Part shown: positions 33,877 to 42,489 of the stretch, one piece after another
How the letters are laid out: each line of letters begins with the position of its first letter
Numbering within the stretch: the stretch's first letter is position 1
Source of the DNA: a virus
Strand: one strand, 5' to 3'
DNA length: 45,891 nucleotides
IMG/VR virus record: IMGVR_UViG_3300045790_000309
Span: 1-45,891 of that record
Notes under the pieces: model-generated
Told to the model about the DNA's origin: nothing
Seen by the model: only the letters and a program-made list of their open reading frames with translations
The model's database searches: none
Translations under genes and position numbers: made by a program

Positions 33877-34217
33877 CAGAAGAAGAAAAGATTGCACAAG
33901 ACTATGAACAGTCCAGAGATACTTACTACGACCTTATAGAGAAGGGACGTGAGTCTTTGGAGTTGATGATCGAGGTCGCTCGTGAGAGTGAGCATCCTCG
34001 TGCCTTTGAGGTTCTGTCTGGTATGATCAAAAACATCTCTGAAGTTAACGACAAGTTAATGGATCTAAATAAGAAGCACAAAGAGATTAACAAGGCAGAC
34101 GTACCTGCTCTTGTTAGAGAAACAACTAACAACAACGTGTTTCTGGGTTCCACGACTGAACTGCAAAGATTTCTACAGAATGAGAAACAAGTGATTCCGC
34201 ATGACGATCCAGTATAA
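33873..34217 (+). CDS. gp16: Small terminase subunit gp16
   Basis: This 114-residue, largely helical acidic protein lies directly upstream of the large terminase. The central helix (HPRAFEVLSGMIKNISEVND) and the motif NNNVFLGSTTELQRFL match T4 gp16 (SPRHMEVFATLM..., ATVFMGSPTEL). gp16 oligomerises, recognises DNA and stimulates the gp17 motor. It is shorter than T4 gp16 (164) mainly at the N-terminus. Its end overlaps gp17 by 17 bases. Confidence 0.85.
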   Translation: MTEEEKIAQDYEQSRDTYYDLIEKGRESLELMIEVARESEHPRAFEVLSGMIKNISEVNDKLMDLNKKHKEINKADVPALVRETTNNNVFLGSTTELQRFLQNEKQVIPHDDPV

Positions 34218-35814
34218 AGACTCCTACGGTGGCAACCCTCAAGTTAAACGAGATGGTGTCGATGAGGAGTGGAACAAACATAAGTTAAGAGAATATCAAA
34301 AATGCATGGTCGATCCTGTATACTTTTGCAAGAACTATGTGAAGGTGATACACCTTGATCGCGGTCTGGTTGATTTCGATCTATACCCATATCAAGAAAC
34401 TATGTTCAAACATTTTCACGAATCTAGGTTCTCTATTGTCCTTGCTTGTCGGCAGTCTGGTAAGTCTATTAGTTCTGTGGGTTATCTACTATGGTACGCA
34501 ATCTTCCACCCAGAAAAAACAATTGCAATCCTCGCAAACAAAGGTGCCACTTCGAGAGAGATGCTTGGGCGTGTTACGCTCATGTTGGAAAACCTTCCGT
34601 TCTTTCTTCAACCGGGATGCAAAGCACTTAACAAAGGTTCGATTGAGTTTAGTAACAACTCTAGAGTTATTGCCGCGTCTACTTCTGGTTCCTCTATTCG
34701 TGGTATGTCTGTCAATCTACTATTTCTTGATGAGTTTGCGTTCGTTGAAAAGGCCGCTGAGTTCTATACTTCGACGTATCCTGTTATCTCTTCGGGCACT
34801 GATACAAAAGTAATCATCTGCTCTACTGCTAATGGTGTGGGTAATCAGTTCGAGAAGATCTGGACAGGTGCCGTACAAGGTGTCAATGAATACAAACCAT
34901 TCCGTGTGGACTGGTGGGATGTTCCCGGACGTGACGAAGCATGGAAGAAGCAAACTATTGCTAACACATCTTCATTGCAGTTCGATCAAGAATTTGGTAA
35001 TACTTTCTTTGGTATGGGTGATACCCTGATCAATGCAGAAACATTGATGGGATTACGCGGTCAGGCACCTCATCTTGTTTTAGAATCGGGTGACTGTTTA
35101 ATCTATAGCGAACCACAACCCGAACATGAATATATTATGACGGTAGATGTGAGTAAGGGAAGAGGGCAGGATTATTCGACGTTCAACGTCATAGATATTT
35201 CCGAAAGACCGTTCAAACAAGTTGCGGTCTATAGAAACAATAGTATCTCTCCATTGCTCTTTCCTAATATTATATATAAGTATGCGAATCTCTACAATGA
35301 GGCATGGGTAGTAGTTGAGGCAAATGATCAAGGTGGTGTGGTCTGTAATGGATTATACTACGAACTAGAGTATGAAAACCTTCATGTATCCAGTGCAACT
35401 AAGGCAGACGCACTAGGCATTGAGATGACTCGCAAGGTTAAGAGATTGGGTTGTTCTGCTATCAAGGATATCATCGAAGAGCAGAAACTACAAGTCTATG
35501 ATGAGAACACCATACTAGAGATCTCTACCTTCGTAGGTAAAGGTACGTCATACGAAGCATCTGATAACAACCATGATGACTTGATGATGACCCTAGTGAT
35601 GTTTGGATACTTTGTGTCCACTCAGTTCTTTGCAGACATGACAGACATCAACCTTAAACAAATGATGTTCGAAGAGAGAACCCAAGCAATCAGTGATGAC
35701 GTGGTTCCCTTCGGATTTATAGATGACGGATCTTCCTATATAGAAGAGACAGATAATACTTGGCAAGGTGGATGGCACGATATAGGTGATACCACAGGTG
35801 ACCGCGATTGGTAA
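34201..35814 (+). CDS. gp17: Large terminase gp17 (packaging ATPase and nuclease)
   Basis: This 537-residue protein has the expected motor motifs: a Walker A-type ACRQSGKS at about residues 82-89, Walker B LLFLDE at 173-178, and a coupling motif CSTANG at 208-213. The C-terminal RNase H-like nuclease has acidic positions in YIMTVDVSKGRGQDYS (Asp316), WVVVEANDQ and NNHDD near 470. It cuts concatemeric DNA and drives it through the gp20 portal into the prohead. Length is somewhat below T4 (610). No intein or intron interrupts it. The chosen ATG overlaps gp16. Confidence 0.95.
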   Translation: MTIQYKDSYGGNPQVKRDGVDEEWNKHKLREYQKCMVDPVYFCKNYVKVIHLDRGLVDFDLYPYQETMFKHFHESRFSIVLACRQSGKSISSVGYLLWYAIFHPEKTIAILANKGATSREMLGRVTLMLENLPFFLQPGCKALNKGSIEFSNNSRVIAASTSGSSIRGMSVNLLFLDEFAFVEKAAEFYTSTYPVISSGTDTKVIICSTANGVGNQFEKIWTGAVQGVNEYKPFRVDWWDVPGRDEAWKKQTIANTSSLQFDQEFGNTFFGMGDTLINAETLMGLRGQAPHLVLESGDCLIYSEPQPEHEYIMTVDVSKGRGQDYSTFNVIDISERPFKQVAVYRNNSISPLLFPNIIYKYANLYNEAWVVVEANDQGGVVCNGLYYELEYENLHVSSATKADALGIEMTRKVKRLGCSAIKDIIEEQKLQVYDENTILEISTFVGKGTSYEASDNNHDDLMMTLVMFGYFVSTQFFADMTDINLKQMMFEERTQAISDDVVPFGFIDDGSSYIEETDNTWQGGWHDIGDTTGDRDW

Positions 35815-35827
35815 TTAAAGGAATATT

Positions 35828-36130
35828 ATGAAGGTACTAATAACAGGAAGTAGTGGACTTGCAATACTTATAGCAGTATTCGGGTCGTTAGTTGTTAATG
35901 CTGATGACGTGCATGAATGTAAAAACGATTATGATTTAGCACTTTCTGTTATGCAACAACGACAAAAAGATAACAACCTTATAGAAGCCATGCAGTTATT
36001 TACCGACAAGAAACTCGTTATGTCTGCATATTCTCAACCTCAACAAAAAACTATTCGTCTAAGAATAGAATCAACTAAGAACTTTGCCAACCACTCAGCA
36101 CAAAAGTGTTTTAAATGGAGTATATTATGA
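35828..36130 (+). CDS. Small exported protein of unknown function
   Basis: This 100-residue protein has a clear signal peptide: Lys2, a hydrophobic core (LAILIAVFGSLVV, residues 11-23) and a probable cleavage after Asn-Ala at 24-25. The mature part is about 75 residues, mostly helical-looking, with two cysteines (31 and 94) that could form a disulfide in the periplasm. It sits between gp17 and a glycosyltransferase and overlaps the latter by ATGA. Export makes a virion role unlikely; periplasmic interference, superinfection exclusion or surface modification are possible. I do not recognise a family. Confidence 0.6.
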   Translation: MKVLITGSSGLAILIAVFGSLVVNADDVHECKNDYDLALSVMQQRQKDNNLIEAMQLFTDKKLVMSAYSQPQQKTIRLRIESTKNFANHSAQKCFKWSIL

Positions 36131-36786
36131 GAAATATTATACTACAACACTTCACAGGCAAACTAAGACCACTAGATAAACTCTCTGTAGAAAACATCTC
36201 CGCATACGCTGAACGCATAGGTGTCGAGTATCAGTTCGTGGAAGGTCAGGTCTTTAGGGAACATCTTACACCCCCCTGTCAGAAAGTACATATACTAGAT
36301 GAGAAGTGGGACGAATACGATGACGTATTGATGTTGGACATTGATATGTTTGTTACAAAGAACCTCAGACTCAATGTCTTTAAGGCAGAGGGAGTAGGGT
36401 TCGCGGCAGGTGCAATACAGAAGAGTCTGAAGAACAGACTTGTATCAGAAGGTCGCATTGATGAGAACACTGGTTACTGGGGTGGAGCATTTTATAAACT
36501 GACTCGCGAACAGAGACAGAAACTTCGGTCTGCAATCCCAGACAATGATGAGTGGATGGATAGATACAATCAACCTTACAAGTATGAGGATGAGGGTATT
36601 ATATCAGAGTTGTTCTATAGAAGCAAGTGTGAATGGAAAGATGCTGATCCTATGTGGCAACAAGATAGTTATCTACCTAACCACCAAGCAGGGATGATTC
36701 ATGTCCGTACCAAGATCACACCGCAGGGGCCAAAGCGAGAGAAGATAGAGAACTTCTATACAATGCAAATGGCAGGAATTCTTTGA
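36127..36786 (+). CDS. GT-A-type glycosyltransferase, paralogue 1
   Basis: I chose ATG 36127, which forms ATGA with the upstream stop and has GGAG seven bases before it, over the ATG at 36115. The 219-residue product begins RNIILQHFTG, has HILDEKWDEYDDVLMLDIDM with a DxD motif near residue 72, YWGGAFYKLTREQR near 120 and a C-terminal MIHVRT. The next gene shares the NIILQHF start, the 'Y-D-x-V-x-M-x-D-x-D' block and the KL.REQR...LR block, so they are tandem paralogues. It should use a nucleotide sugar; the acceptor is unknown. Confidence 0.65.
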   Translation: MRNIILQHFTGKLRPLDKLSVENISAYAERIGVEYQFVEGQVFREHLTPPCQKVHILDEKWDEYDDVLMLDIDMFVTKNLRLNVFKAEGVGFAAGAIQKSLKNRLVSEGRIDENTGYWGGAFYKLTREQRQKLRSAIPDNDEWMDRYNQPYKYEDEGIISELFYRSKCEWKDADPMWQQDSYLPNHQAGMIHVRTKITPQGPKREKIENFYTMQMAGIL

Positions 36787-37523
36787 ACATAATACTACAA
36801 CACTTTGCAGGGACAATGCCAGAGTGGGCAAACCAAGCAGAGAAGACGATGCGCAAGTATGCCCATGCCACAGGCGCAGAGTATGAACTAGTCCTTGACT
36901 TTCCTATGGGAGAGGAGTTGGGGTTCACACCACAGAAACTTTGTATGCTTCAAGAGAAGTATGACAAGTACGATCAAGTGTGTATGATTGATATGGACAC
37001 TATTGCCACACCCGAACATGAAAGTTTCTGGGACAGACCAGAGATTGGTGTACTACATGACAGGGCAATGGGTGGACATAATGCACTCAATGCCGTGACA
37101 GGAGAACCACACCGTAGTAGAACATACAATGCCGCACCTGCATTATACAAAGAAGGGGCGCATATATTCTTTGGTAACTGGATCAAGTTGAACCGTGAAC
37201 AGAGAGTAGAGTTAAGAAAACATTGGGATCATAACTTGTTTGTATTATCGCTCAAGGATAAACATCCCGGAGATGAGATCATCCTACACTACCTCCTACA
37301 TAGATCAGGTATACTTGACGGCAAGACAGTCAAAGAGATATGTATGCGATGCGAGGGAGATGACCTTTCTAAACTAAAGTTCAGAGACCATGACAGACAC
37401 GACAAGAAGTTCTGCAACCAACCCGAAGACTCACTACCTAATGCCTCTATCATGCACTTCTGCGCAGGTAGGAAACGAAATATTATACCAACAATCAGAC
37501 AAATGTATCCAGAGGGAATATGA
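36783..37523 (+). CDS. GT-A-type glycosyltransferase, paralogue 2 (TTG start)
   Basis: The start is TTG at 36783, overlapping the previous stop (TTGA); it gives NIILQHFAG, which aligns with the start of paralogue 1. The 246-residue product has KYDKYDQVCMIDMDTIAT with DxD near residue 70, IKLNREQRVELRKHW near 140 and a C-terminal IMHFCAGRKRN. The last recalls the H-x-x-G-x-x-K motif of GT8 enzymes. It ends in an ATGA overlap with the next gene. It may act with paralogue 1 on one glycan or on two similar acceptors. Confidence 0.66.
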   Translation: MNIILQHFAGTMPEWANQAEKTMRKYAHATGAEYELVLDFPMGEELGFTPQKLCMLQEKYDKYDQVCMIDMDTIATPEHESFWDRPEIGVLHDRAMGGHNALNAVTGEPHRSRTYNAAPALYKEGAHIFFGNWIKLNREQRVELRKHWDHNLFVLSLKDKHPGDEIILHYLLHRSGILDGKTVKEICMRCEGDDLSKLKFRDHDRHDKKFCNQPEDSLPNASIMHFCAGRKRNIIPTIRQMYPEGI

Positions 37524-37891
37524 GCGACGATCTATTAATACCCAAAGATAAGATAGACCCTAAGTACCTAGAAGAGAACGGAGACCTCTGGACAGAAGAT
37601 AAACTAGAGGAGTATGCCAAGAAACATAGTCATGGTGTGGCGAACAGACCTCGTGGCAACTATACTATATGCGATATACACCGATTAATATATCACAAGA
37701 TCTTATCTAAACCAGAGACTCTGGTAGAGAAAGATGTTCAGGCAGAAGTAATACAACTACTAGAGCAAGCGTTTGTGATTGCTAAGAAGACCGATGCTCG
37801 ACTGAGGATGTATAAACACGACTTTGATGAGGGTTGGTGGGAAGAAGAGAAGAAGAAACATGAGGACTGGATGAAGGAGTTGAGGAAATAA
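37520..37891 (+). CDS. Unknown charged protein closing the second accessory cassette
   Basis: This 123-residue protein starts in an ATGA overlap with the glycosyltransferase. It has an acidic N-terminus (IDPKYLEENGDLWTEDKLEE), a central HGVANRPRGNYTICDIHRLI and a C-terminal highly charged helix rich in Trp/Glu/Lys (about residues 100-123). No family or localisation signal is recognised. It is the last gene before the gp18 promoter and belongs by coupling to the exported-protein/glycosyltransferase cassette. Confidence 0.6.
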   Translation: MSDDLLIPKDKIDPKYLEENGDLWTEDKLEEYAKKHSHGVANRPRGNYTICDIHRLIYHKILSKPETLVEKDVQAEVIQLLEQAFVIAKKTDARLRMYKHDFDEGWWEEEKKKHEDWMKELRK

Positions 37892-37919
37892 GTACGCTTA
37901 TTCTGTAAATAACAATTCT

Positions 37920-37927
37920 TATAAATA
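37920..37927 (+). promoter_or_regulatory. T4-type late promoter TATAAATA for the sheath operon
   Basis: An exact TATAAATA lies in the 102-base gap before gp18, 66 bases before its ATG. This is one of the longest non-coding stretches in the window, in keeping with the need for high sheath and tube expression. Confidence 0.75.
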
Positions 37928-37993
37928 AAACTATTGAACATAAACGTATTATGATAACCGTATTATTCGTTAACGAAACTAAAGGAAAATGTT

Positions 37994-39820
37994 ATGGCTG
38001 TTAAACCATCATCTCCTGCAATCAATATCAGTGAAATCGACAAAACGGCAATCGTGCCCGCTGTTGGTTCTTCTGGTGGTGGATTCGTAGGAAACTTCCG
38101 TTGGGGCCCCGTACACCAAAGAACACTAATTGCTGATGAAACAGGATTAGTTAGTACTTTTGCGGCACCTAACGACGCGAACTCGGTAGATTTTCACTCT
38201 GCCGCGTACTTTCTTAAATACTCACAAACACTACAAGTCGTTCGAGAGAACAACGGTGGATCTAACGCACACAGTGCATTAGTACCATTGACCTCTGACT
38301 CTGCTACTGTGAACAACCTTTCTCATTGGACGAACACTGTATCGTCTTCTGTTGGTGAAGGTGGATCAAAACTATCTACTGGTACTTGGATTGCAAAATA
38401 TCCCGGAGAATTAGGTAATGCATTGACAGTATCTTTCTGTCCTGCTGATTCTGCTTTTGACCACTTCAATAAGCAAACCGATGGGTCTGGTCACGTCAAT
38501 GGTTGGGCATACGCAGGACAATTTGATGGGAAACCGGGAACAAGTGCTTACGCTCTTGCTAATGGCGGTACTAACGATGAAGTCCACGTTGCGGTAATTG
38601 ACCGTACTGGTGCTATCTCTGGAACTCCCGGATCTGTACTAGAGAAGTTTGAATACCTCTCTGTTGCTAAAGGTGCCACGACTTCTGATAATTCACCTAA
38701 CTATATCTCAGACGTATTGAATGGACAATCTCAATATATCTGGAATGGTTACTTCGGTGATGACTCTGCGTTCGGTTCTTCTTATAGTAATGTTGGTGCT
38801 ACTTGGGGATCCGCTACTAACGTTGCTTCTCCTGTCGAATATGGGGTAGGAGATGGAACTGCTCTTCCTGATGCTGTTCGTTCTGTCAACCTTGGTTCTG
38901 GCGACGAAAGTGCCGCACTAGGAAATACAGAGTTTGGTTTAGGATATGATCTGTTCGAAGATAAACTTCAGACTGAGATCGACTTCCTTATCGCTCCACA
39001 ACATGGTTCTGCCGGAGACGGTGCAACTGTTGTGAATGATCTAGTATCAATCGCAGAAGCAAGAAAAGACTGTGTAGTAGTAACATCTGTCGATAAGACA
39101 GGTATCGTGGGTAAGACAGACGCACAAGCAACAACTGCCGCTGTAACATTTGCTAACTCGTTAACGAAGTCATCTTACTTAATCTTAGACAACAACTTTA
39201 TTAAAGTCTTCGATAAGTACAATGACAAATATATCAACCTCCCTGCCGCGTCAAGCACCGCAGGACTAATGGCGGCAACTGATGTTATTGCTGATCCTTG
39301 GTATTCACCCGCAGGTCAAAGGCGTGGTAACTATCGTGGTATCACTGATATTCTCACTAACCCCAACCAGACTCAACGTGACTCACTATATAAAGCAGGT
39401 GTTAACCCTATCGCGAACATTCCCGGTACTGGTTTGATCTTGTATGGTGATAAGACTCTTCTGGGTAGACCTTCTGCCTTTGACCGTATCAACGTGCGTA
39501 GATTGTTTATCGCAATTGAGAAGTCTATTGGAGAAGCGGCAAAGTCTGTAATGTTTGAATTCAACGACGAGTTTACTCGCGCAGAGTTCGTGAACATTGT
39601 AGAACCCTTCTTGCGTAGAGTTAAAGGTCGTAGAGGTATAACTGACTTCCGTGTAGTTTGTGATGAAACAAACAACAATCAGGAAGTTGTGGACAATAAC
39701 CAATTCGTAGCGTCAATCTTTGTCAAACCTGCACGTTCTATCAACTTTGTTCAATTGAACTTTGTTGCTGTTAGAACAGGTGTGGACTTTGAAGAAGTTG
39801 TCGGTTCGGTAGGAGCATAA
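37994..39820 (+). CDS. gp18: Tail sheath protein gp18
   Basis: This 608-residue protein has sheath landmarks: an N-terminal SPAINISEIDKTAIVP, GGFVGNFRWGPVHQR near residue 32, and the C-terminal contractile core with DPWYSPAGQRRGNYRGI near 433, NVRRLFIAIEKSIGEAAKSV near 500 and a final VQLNFVAVRTGVDFEEVVG. It forms the outer tube that contracts on infection. The central part (about 140-330) is variable and surface-exposed in such proteins. gp19 follows after 3 bases. Confidence 0.93.
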   Translation: MAVKPSSPAINISEIDKTAIVPAVGSSGGGFVGNFRWGPVHQRTLIADETGLVSTFAAPNDANSVDFHSAAYFLKYSQTLQVVRENNGGSNAHSALVPLTSDSATVNNLSHWTNTVSSSVGEGGSKLSTGTWIAKYPGELGNALTVSFCPADSAFDHFNKQTDGSGHVNGWAYAGQFDGKPGTSAYALANGGTNDEVHVAVIDRTGAISGTPGSVLEKFEYLSVAKGATTSDNSPNYISDVLNGQSQYIWNGYFGDDSAFGSSYSNVGATWGSATNVASPVEYGVGDGTALPDAVRSVNLGSGDESAALGNTEFGLGYDLFEDKLQTEIDFLIAPQHGSAGDGATVVNDLVSIAEARKDCVVVTSVDKTGIVGKTDAQATTAAVTFANSLTKSSYLILDNNFIKVFDKYNDKYINLPAASSTAGLMAATDVIADPWYSPAGQRRGNYRGITDILTNPNQTQRDSLYKAGVNPIANIPGTGLILYGDKTLLGRPSAFDRINVRRLFIAIEKSIGEAAKSVMFEFNDEFTRAEFVNIVEPFLRRVKGRRGITDFRVVCDETNNNQEVVDNNQFVASIFVKPARSINFVQLNFVAVRTGVDFEEVVGSVGA

Positions 39821-39823
39821 GAC

Positions 39824-40354
39824 ATGGCGATTTTAGGTGTAGATGACTTCAAGTCAAAACTAAAAGGTGGTGGTGCCCGTCCTAACCTCTTTAACTGTAA
39901 AGTTAACTTTCCTGCCTTTGCTATCGGTGATGCTGAATTAACATCATTCATGGCAAAAGGTGCGCAGTTACCTGCTTCCGTAATCAACCCAATCGTTGTT
40001 CCATTCCGTGGGCGACAGTTGAAGATTGCAGGAGACCGAACTTTTGAAGATTGGACTGTAACTATTATAAATGATACTGGATTCGAAATTCGTGACGCTA
40101 TGGAACGATGGATGAATGGTATCAATTCACACAACGCAAACACTGGTTTCAACGATCCTGCTGAATACCAAACTGACCTTGCTGTTGAGCAACTGGACAA
40201 AGATGGACAGAAGTTGAAAGTATATCACTTCCGTTCTTGTTTCCCAGTCAACATCTCAGCAATTGACTTGAACTATGATACTGTCGATACTATCGAAGAG
40301 TTTCAGGTAACGTTCAACGTTCAATACTGGGAAGCAGATGGCGTAACTTCGTAG
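39824..40354 (+). CDS. gp19: Tail tube protein gp19
   Basis: This 176-residue protein starts three bases after gp18, as in T4-like phages. Landmarks are GVDDFKSKLKGGGARPNLFN at the N-terminus, PFRGRQLKIAGDRTFEDWTV near residue 60 and IRDAMERWMNGIN near 87. It forms the hexameric inner tube through which DNA passes. Length is close to T4 (163). Its stop codon lies in the loop of a small hairpin (40342-40359). Confidence 0.93.
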   Translation: MAILGVDDFKSKLKGGGARPNLFNCKVNFPAFAIGDAELTSFMAKGAQLPASVINPIVVPFRGRQLKIAGDRTFEDWTVTIINDTGFEIRDAMERWMNGINSHNANTGFNDPAEYQTDLAVEQLDKDGQKLKVYHFRSCFPVNISAIDLNYDTVDTIEEFQVTFNVQYWEADGVTS

Positions 40355-40376
40355 TTACGACAGGACTAAATATATG

Positions 40377-40401
40377 CGAAGGGGGGACTTTCTCCCCTTC
40401 G
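40377..40401 (+). terminator. Hairpin between gp19 and gp20
   Basis: CGAAGGGG (40377-40384) pairs with CCCCTTCG (40394-40401) around a nine-base loop. A weaker six-pair hairpin, CGTAAC/GTTACG, lies just before it at 40342-40359. No run of T follows, so full termination is doubtful. It may partly terminate or stabilise the abundant sheath/tube mRNA, lowering portal expression. Confidence 0.5.
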
Positions 40402-40423
40402 TACTATATCTAAAGGATAGGAA

Positions 40424-41947
40424 ATGGCAGACGATAACAACAATATTATTAAACTATTCGGTTTCGAACTTTCTCGTACTAAGAAGAGAGAGCAAGGAAA
40501 AGAAAATGATAAACTTCCCAGTATCGTTCCGAAGACGGATGACGATGGGGCAGGATATGTTACCGCGTCTGGTTCACACTACGGACAGTACATTGATATC
40601 AATGGTGACAATGCAAAGGATAACGCAGAACTCATTATGAAGTATCGCGGAGTTGCTCAACATCCCGAAGTGGATGCGGCAATCGAAGACATAGTGAACG
40701 AGAGTATCTCTGGTTCAGAGAACGAATCACCAGTTACGATCAACCTAGATGGTGTTGAAACATCTGATAAGATCAAGAAATTAATTAATGAAGAGTTCGA
40801 TAACATCACAGGTATGTTGAACTTTTCAGATCTAGGACATGATATATTCAGGTCTTGGTATGTGGATGGACGATTAGTTCACCACTTAGTTGTTAACGAA
40901 TCTAACCTCAAGGCAGGTATCCAAGAGATACGTCCTATTGATGCTGTTAAGGTTCGCAAAGTTAAAGAAGTTAAGTATAAGAAAGACGATAAGACTGGTG
41001 CAAAGATTGTAGACAAGACAGAAGAGTTCTATGTCTTCCAAGAGAAGAACCAGACTCAGAGTGCAGTCAAGTTAACACCAGACTCCGTGTCGTATGTTAC
41101 CTCTGGTATCACTGACCCGACTAAGAAACGTGTCGTATCTTTCTTACACAAAGCAATCAAACCTATCAACCAACTGCGTATGATGGAAGACAGTCTAGTA
41201 ATATACAGACTTGCTCGTGCGCCCGAACGTAGAATCTTTTACATAGACGTGGGTAACCTTCCTGCTAACAAAGCAGAGCAACACATGAAGGAGATCCAGA
41301 CTAGGTACCGTAACAAACTTGTTTATGATGCAAGTACTGGTAACCTCAAAGATGATCGTAAACATATGTCTATGCTCGAAGACTTCTGGTTACCTCGTAG
41401 AGAAGGTGGTCGTGGTACTGAGATCAGCACACTTCCCGGTGGTGAGAACCTTGGGCAGATTGATGACATTGTATACTTCCAGAAGAGATTGTATCGTTCA
41501 TTGAACGTGCCTATTGGTAGGTTGGAGCAGGAATCACAGTTCAGTCTAGGAAGATCTACAGAGATCTCTAGAGATGAAGTGAAGTTCCAGAAGTTTATTG
41601 ACCGTCTGAGACGTAGGTTCTCTGGACTGTTCACAACTATCTTGAAGAAGCAGTTGATCCTTAAACAGATCATCACCCCCGAAGACTGGGAGCAATTCAA
41701 GAACGACATACAGATTGACTTTGTTAGAGATAATCACTTTACAGAGTTGAAAGATTCTGAGATACTTAGAGAAAGACTAAGTACTATGGATCAGTTATCA
41801 CAATACGTTGGAGAGTACTTCTCGCGTGAATGGGTAATGAAGAGTGTAATGATGATGTCTGATGAAGACATTGAACAAATGGCAAAACAAGTCGAAGCAG
41901 AGAATAGTAAGGGTGGAGACGATGACACAGGTAATGAGGAATATTAA
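40424..41947 (+). CDS. gp20: Portal vertex protein gp20
   Basis: This 507-residue protein contains the highly conserved gp20 block LARAPERRIFYIDVGNLPAN near residue 263, the segment VRKVKEVKYKKDD, and EDFWLPRREGGRGTEISTLP near 325, followed by the LGQIDDIVYF stretch. It forms the dodecameric portal through which gp17 packages DNA and starts prohead assembly. Length is near that of T4 (524). The stop overlaps the gp67-like start by one base. The C-terminus is acidic. Confidence 0.95.
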   Translation: MADDNNNIIKLFGFELSRTKKREQGKENDKLPSIVPKTDDDGAGYVTASGSHYGQYIDINGDNAKDNAELIMKYRGVAQHPEVDAAIEDIVNESISGSENESPVTINLDGVETSDKIKKLINEEFDNITGMLNFSDLGHDIFRSWYVDGRLVHHLVVNESNLKAGIQEIRPIDAVKVRKVKEVKYKKDDKTGAKIVDKTEEFYVFQEKNQTQSAVKLTPDSVSYVTSGITDPTKKRVVSFLHKAIKPINQLRMMEDSLVIYRLARAPERRIFYIDVGNLPANKAEQHMKEIQTRYRNKLVYDASTGNLKDDRKHMSMLEDFWLPRREGGRGTEISTLPGGENLGQIDDIVYFQKRLYRSLNVPIGRLEQESQFSLGRSTEISRDEVKFQKFIDRLRRRFSGLFTTILKKQLILKQIITPEDWEQFKNDIQIDFVRDNHFTELKDSEILRERLSTMDQLSQYVGEYFSREWVMKSVMMMSDEDIEQMAKQVEAENSKGGDDDTGNEEY

Positions 41948-42237
41948 TGGAAATTGATTTAGAAACAAACCAACAACAGATCGCAGACTTTATCGATCAG
42001 ATACAGGCACAGAACTTTAATCAAGCAAAGGAACACTTCGATTCTTTACTGAATGATAAAATGTCCGATGCGGCAGAAGCAGAGAAGATTAATGTTGCTG
42101 ATACTATCTTTAACGGTGCCGAAGACGAGTCTCACGACGATGATAGCACAGTGGACGATGACCTAACGGATGACCCTGATGAGGTAGAGATACTTGATCA
42201 AGAAGGGGAAGTTATCCCTGCTGAAGACGAAGACTAA
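41947..42237 (+). CDS. gp67-like prohead core protein
   Basis: This 96-residue protein is directly after gp20, as gene 67 is in T4. Residues 1-45 form a helix-like head (LETNQQQIADFIDQIQAQNF) and residues 55-96 are extremely acidic (Asp/Glu runs), the same two-part design as T4 gp67. Such core proteins fill the prohead with the scaffold and are cut to small peptides by gp21. Assignment is by position and composition, as sequence identity with T4 is low. Confidence 0.7.
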   Translation: MEIDLETNQQQIADFIDQIQAQNFNQAKEHFDSLLNDKMSDAAEAEKINVADTIFNGAEDESHDDDSTVDDDLTDDPDEVEILDQEGEVIPAEDED

Positions 42238-42264
42238 TTAGTTTCATCTTAAAGATCTAATATG

Positions 42265-42272
42265 TATAAATA
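42265..42272 (+). promoter_or_regulatory. T4-type late promoter TATAAATA for the head genes
   Basis: An exact TATAAATA lies in the 60-base gap between the gp67-like gene and the gene at 42298, 25 bases before its ATG. It would drive the gp68-position, gp21, gp22 and gp23 genes. Confidence 0.72.
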
Positions 42273-42297
42273 AATACATTAACCTCGGAAACTTAGT

Positions 42298-42489
42298 ATG
42301 AAAACATTTCAACAGATCAGAGAGGGTGCCAAAGTTGTCTTTAATAAGAAGATAAGTAAGGTGCCAGTTAAGATCGTTAAAGAACCAAAAGGTTTCGCGG
42401 TATATATCGACGGTGATAAACTTGACGTGTTCAAGTCACAAGCAGAGGCAGAGAAGACAGCGAAGACTGTCATAAAGGAACTTAAATGA
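42298..42489 (+). CDS. Small basic protein in the gp68 position
   Basis: This 63-residue, lysine-rich protein (MKTFQQIREGAKVVFNKKIS, ending AEKTAKTVIKEL) occupies the slot of T4 gene 68 between gp67 and gp21. T4 gp68 is longer (141), so equivalence is uncertain. The FQQIREG start resembles short N-terminal helices of other T4-like prohead core proteins. It overlaps gp21 by ATGA. A core or assembly role is inferred. Confidence 0.6.
   Translation: MKTFQQIREGAKVVFNKKISKVPVKIVKEPKGFAVYIDGDKLDVFKSQAEAEKTAKTVIKELK

Noticed and set aside
36115-36126. Upstream ATG for the first glycosyltransferase paralogue
   Set aside because: The ATG at 36127 has a GGAG site at the right distance, forms an ATGA overlap with the upstream stop, and aligns with the start of the paralogue.
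40374-40640. 88-codon + strand frame overlapping the start of gp20
   Set aside because: It lies across the intergenic hairpin and in a different frame of the clearly conserved gp20; no plausible start signal or similarity.
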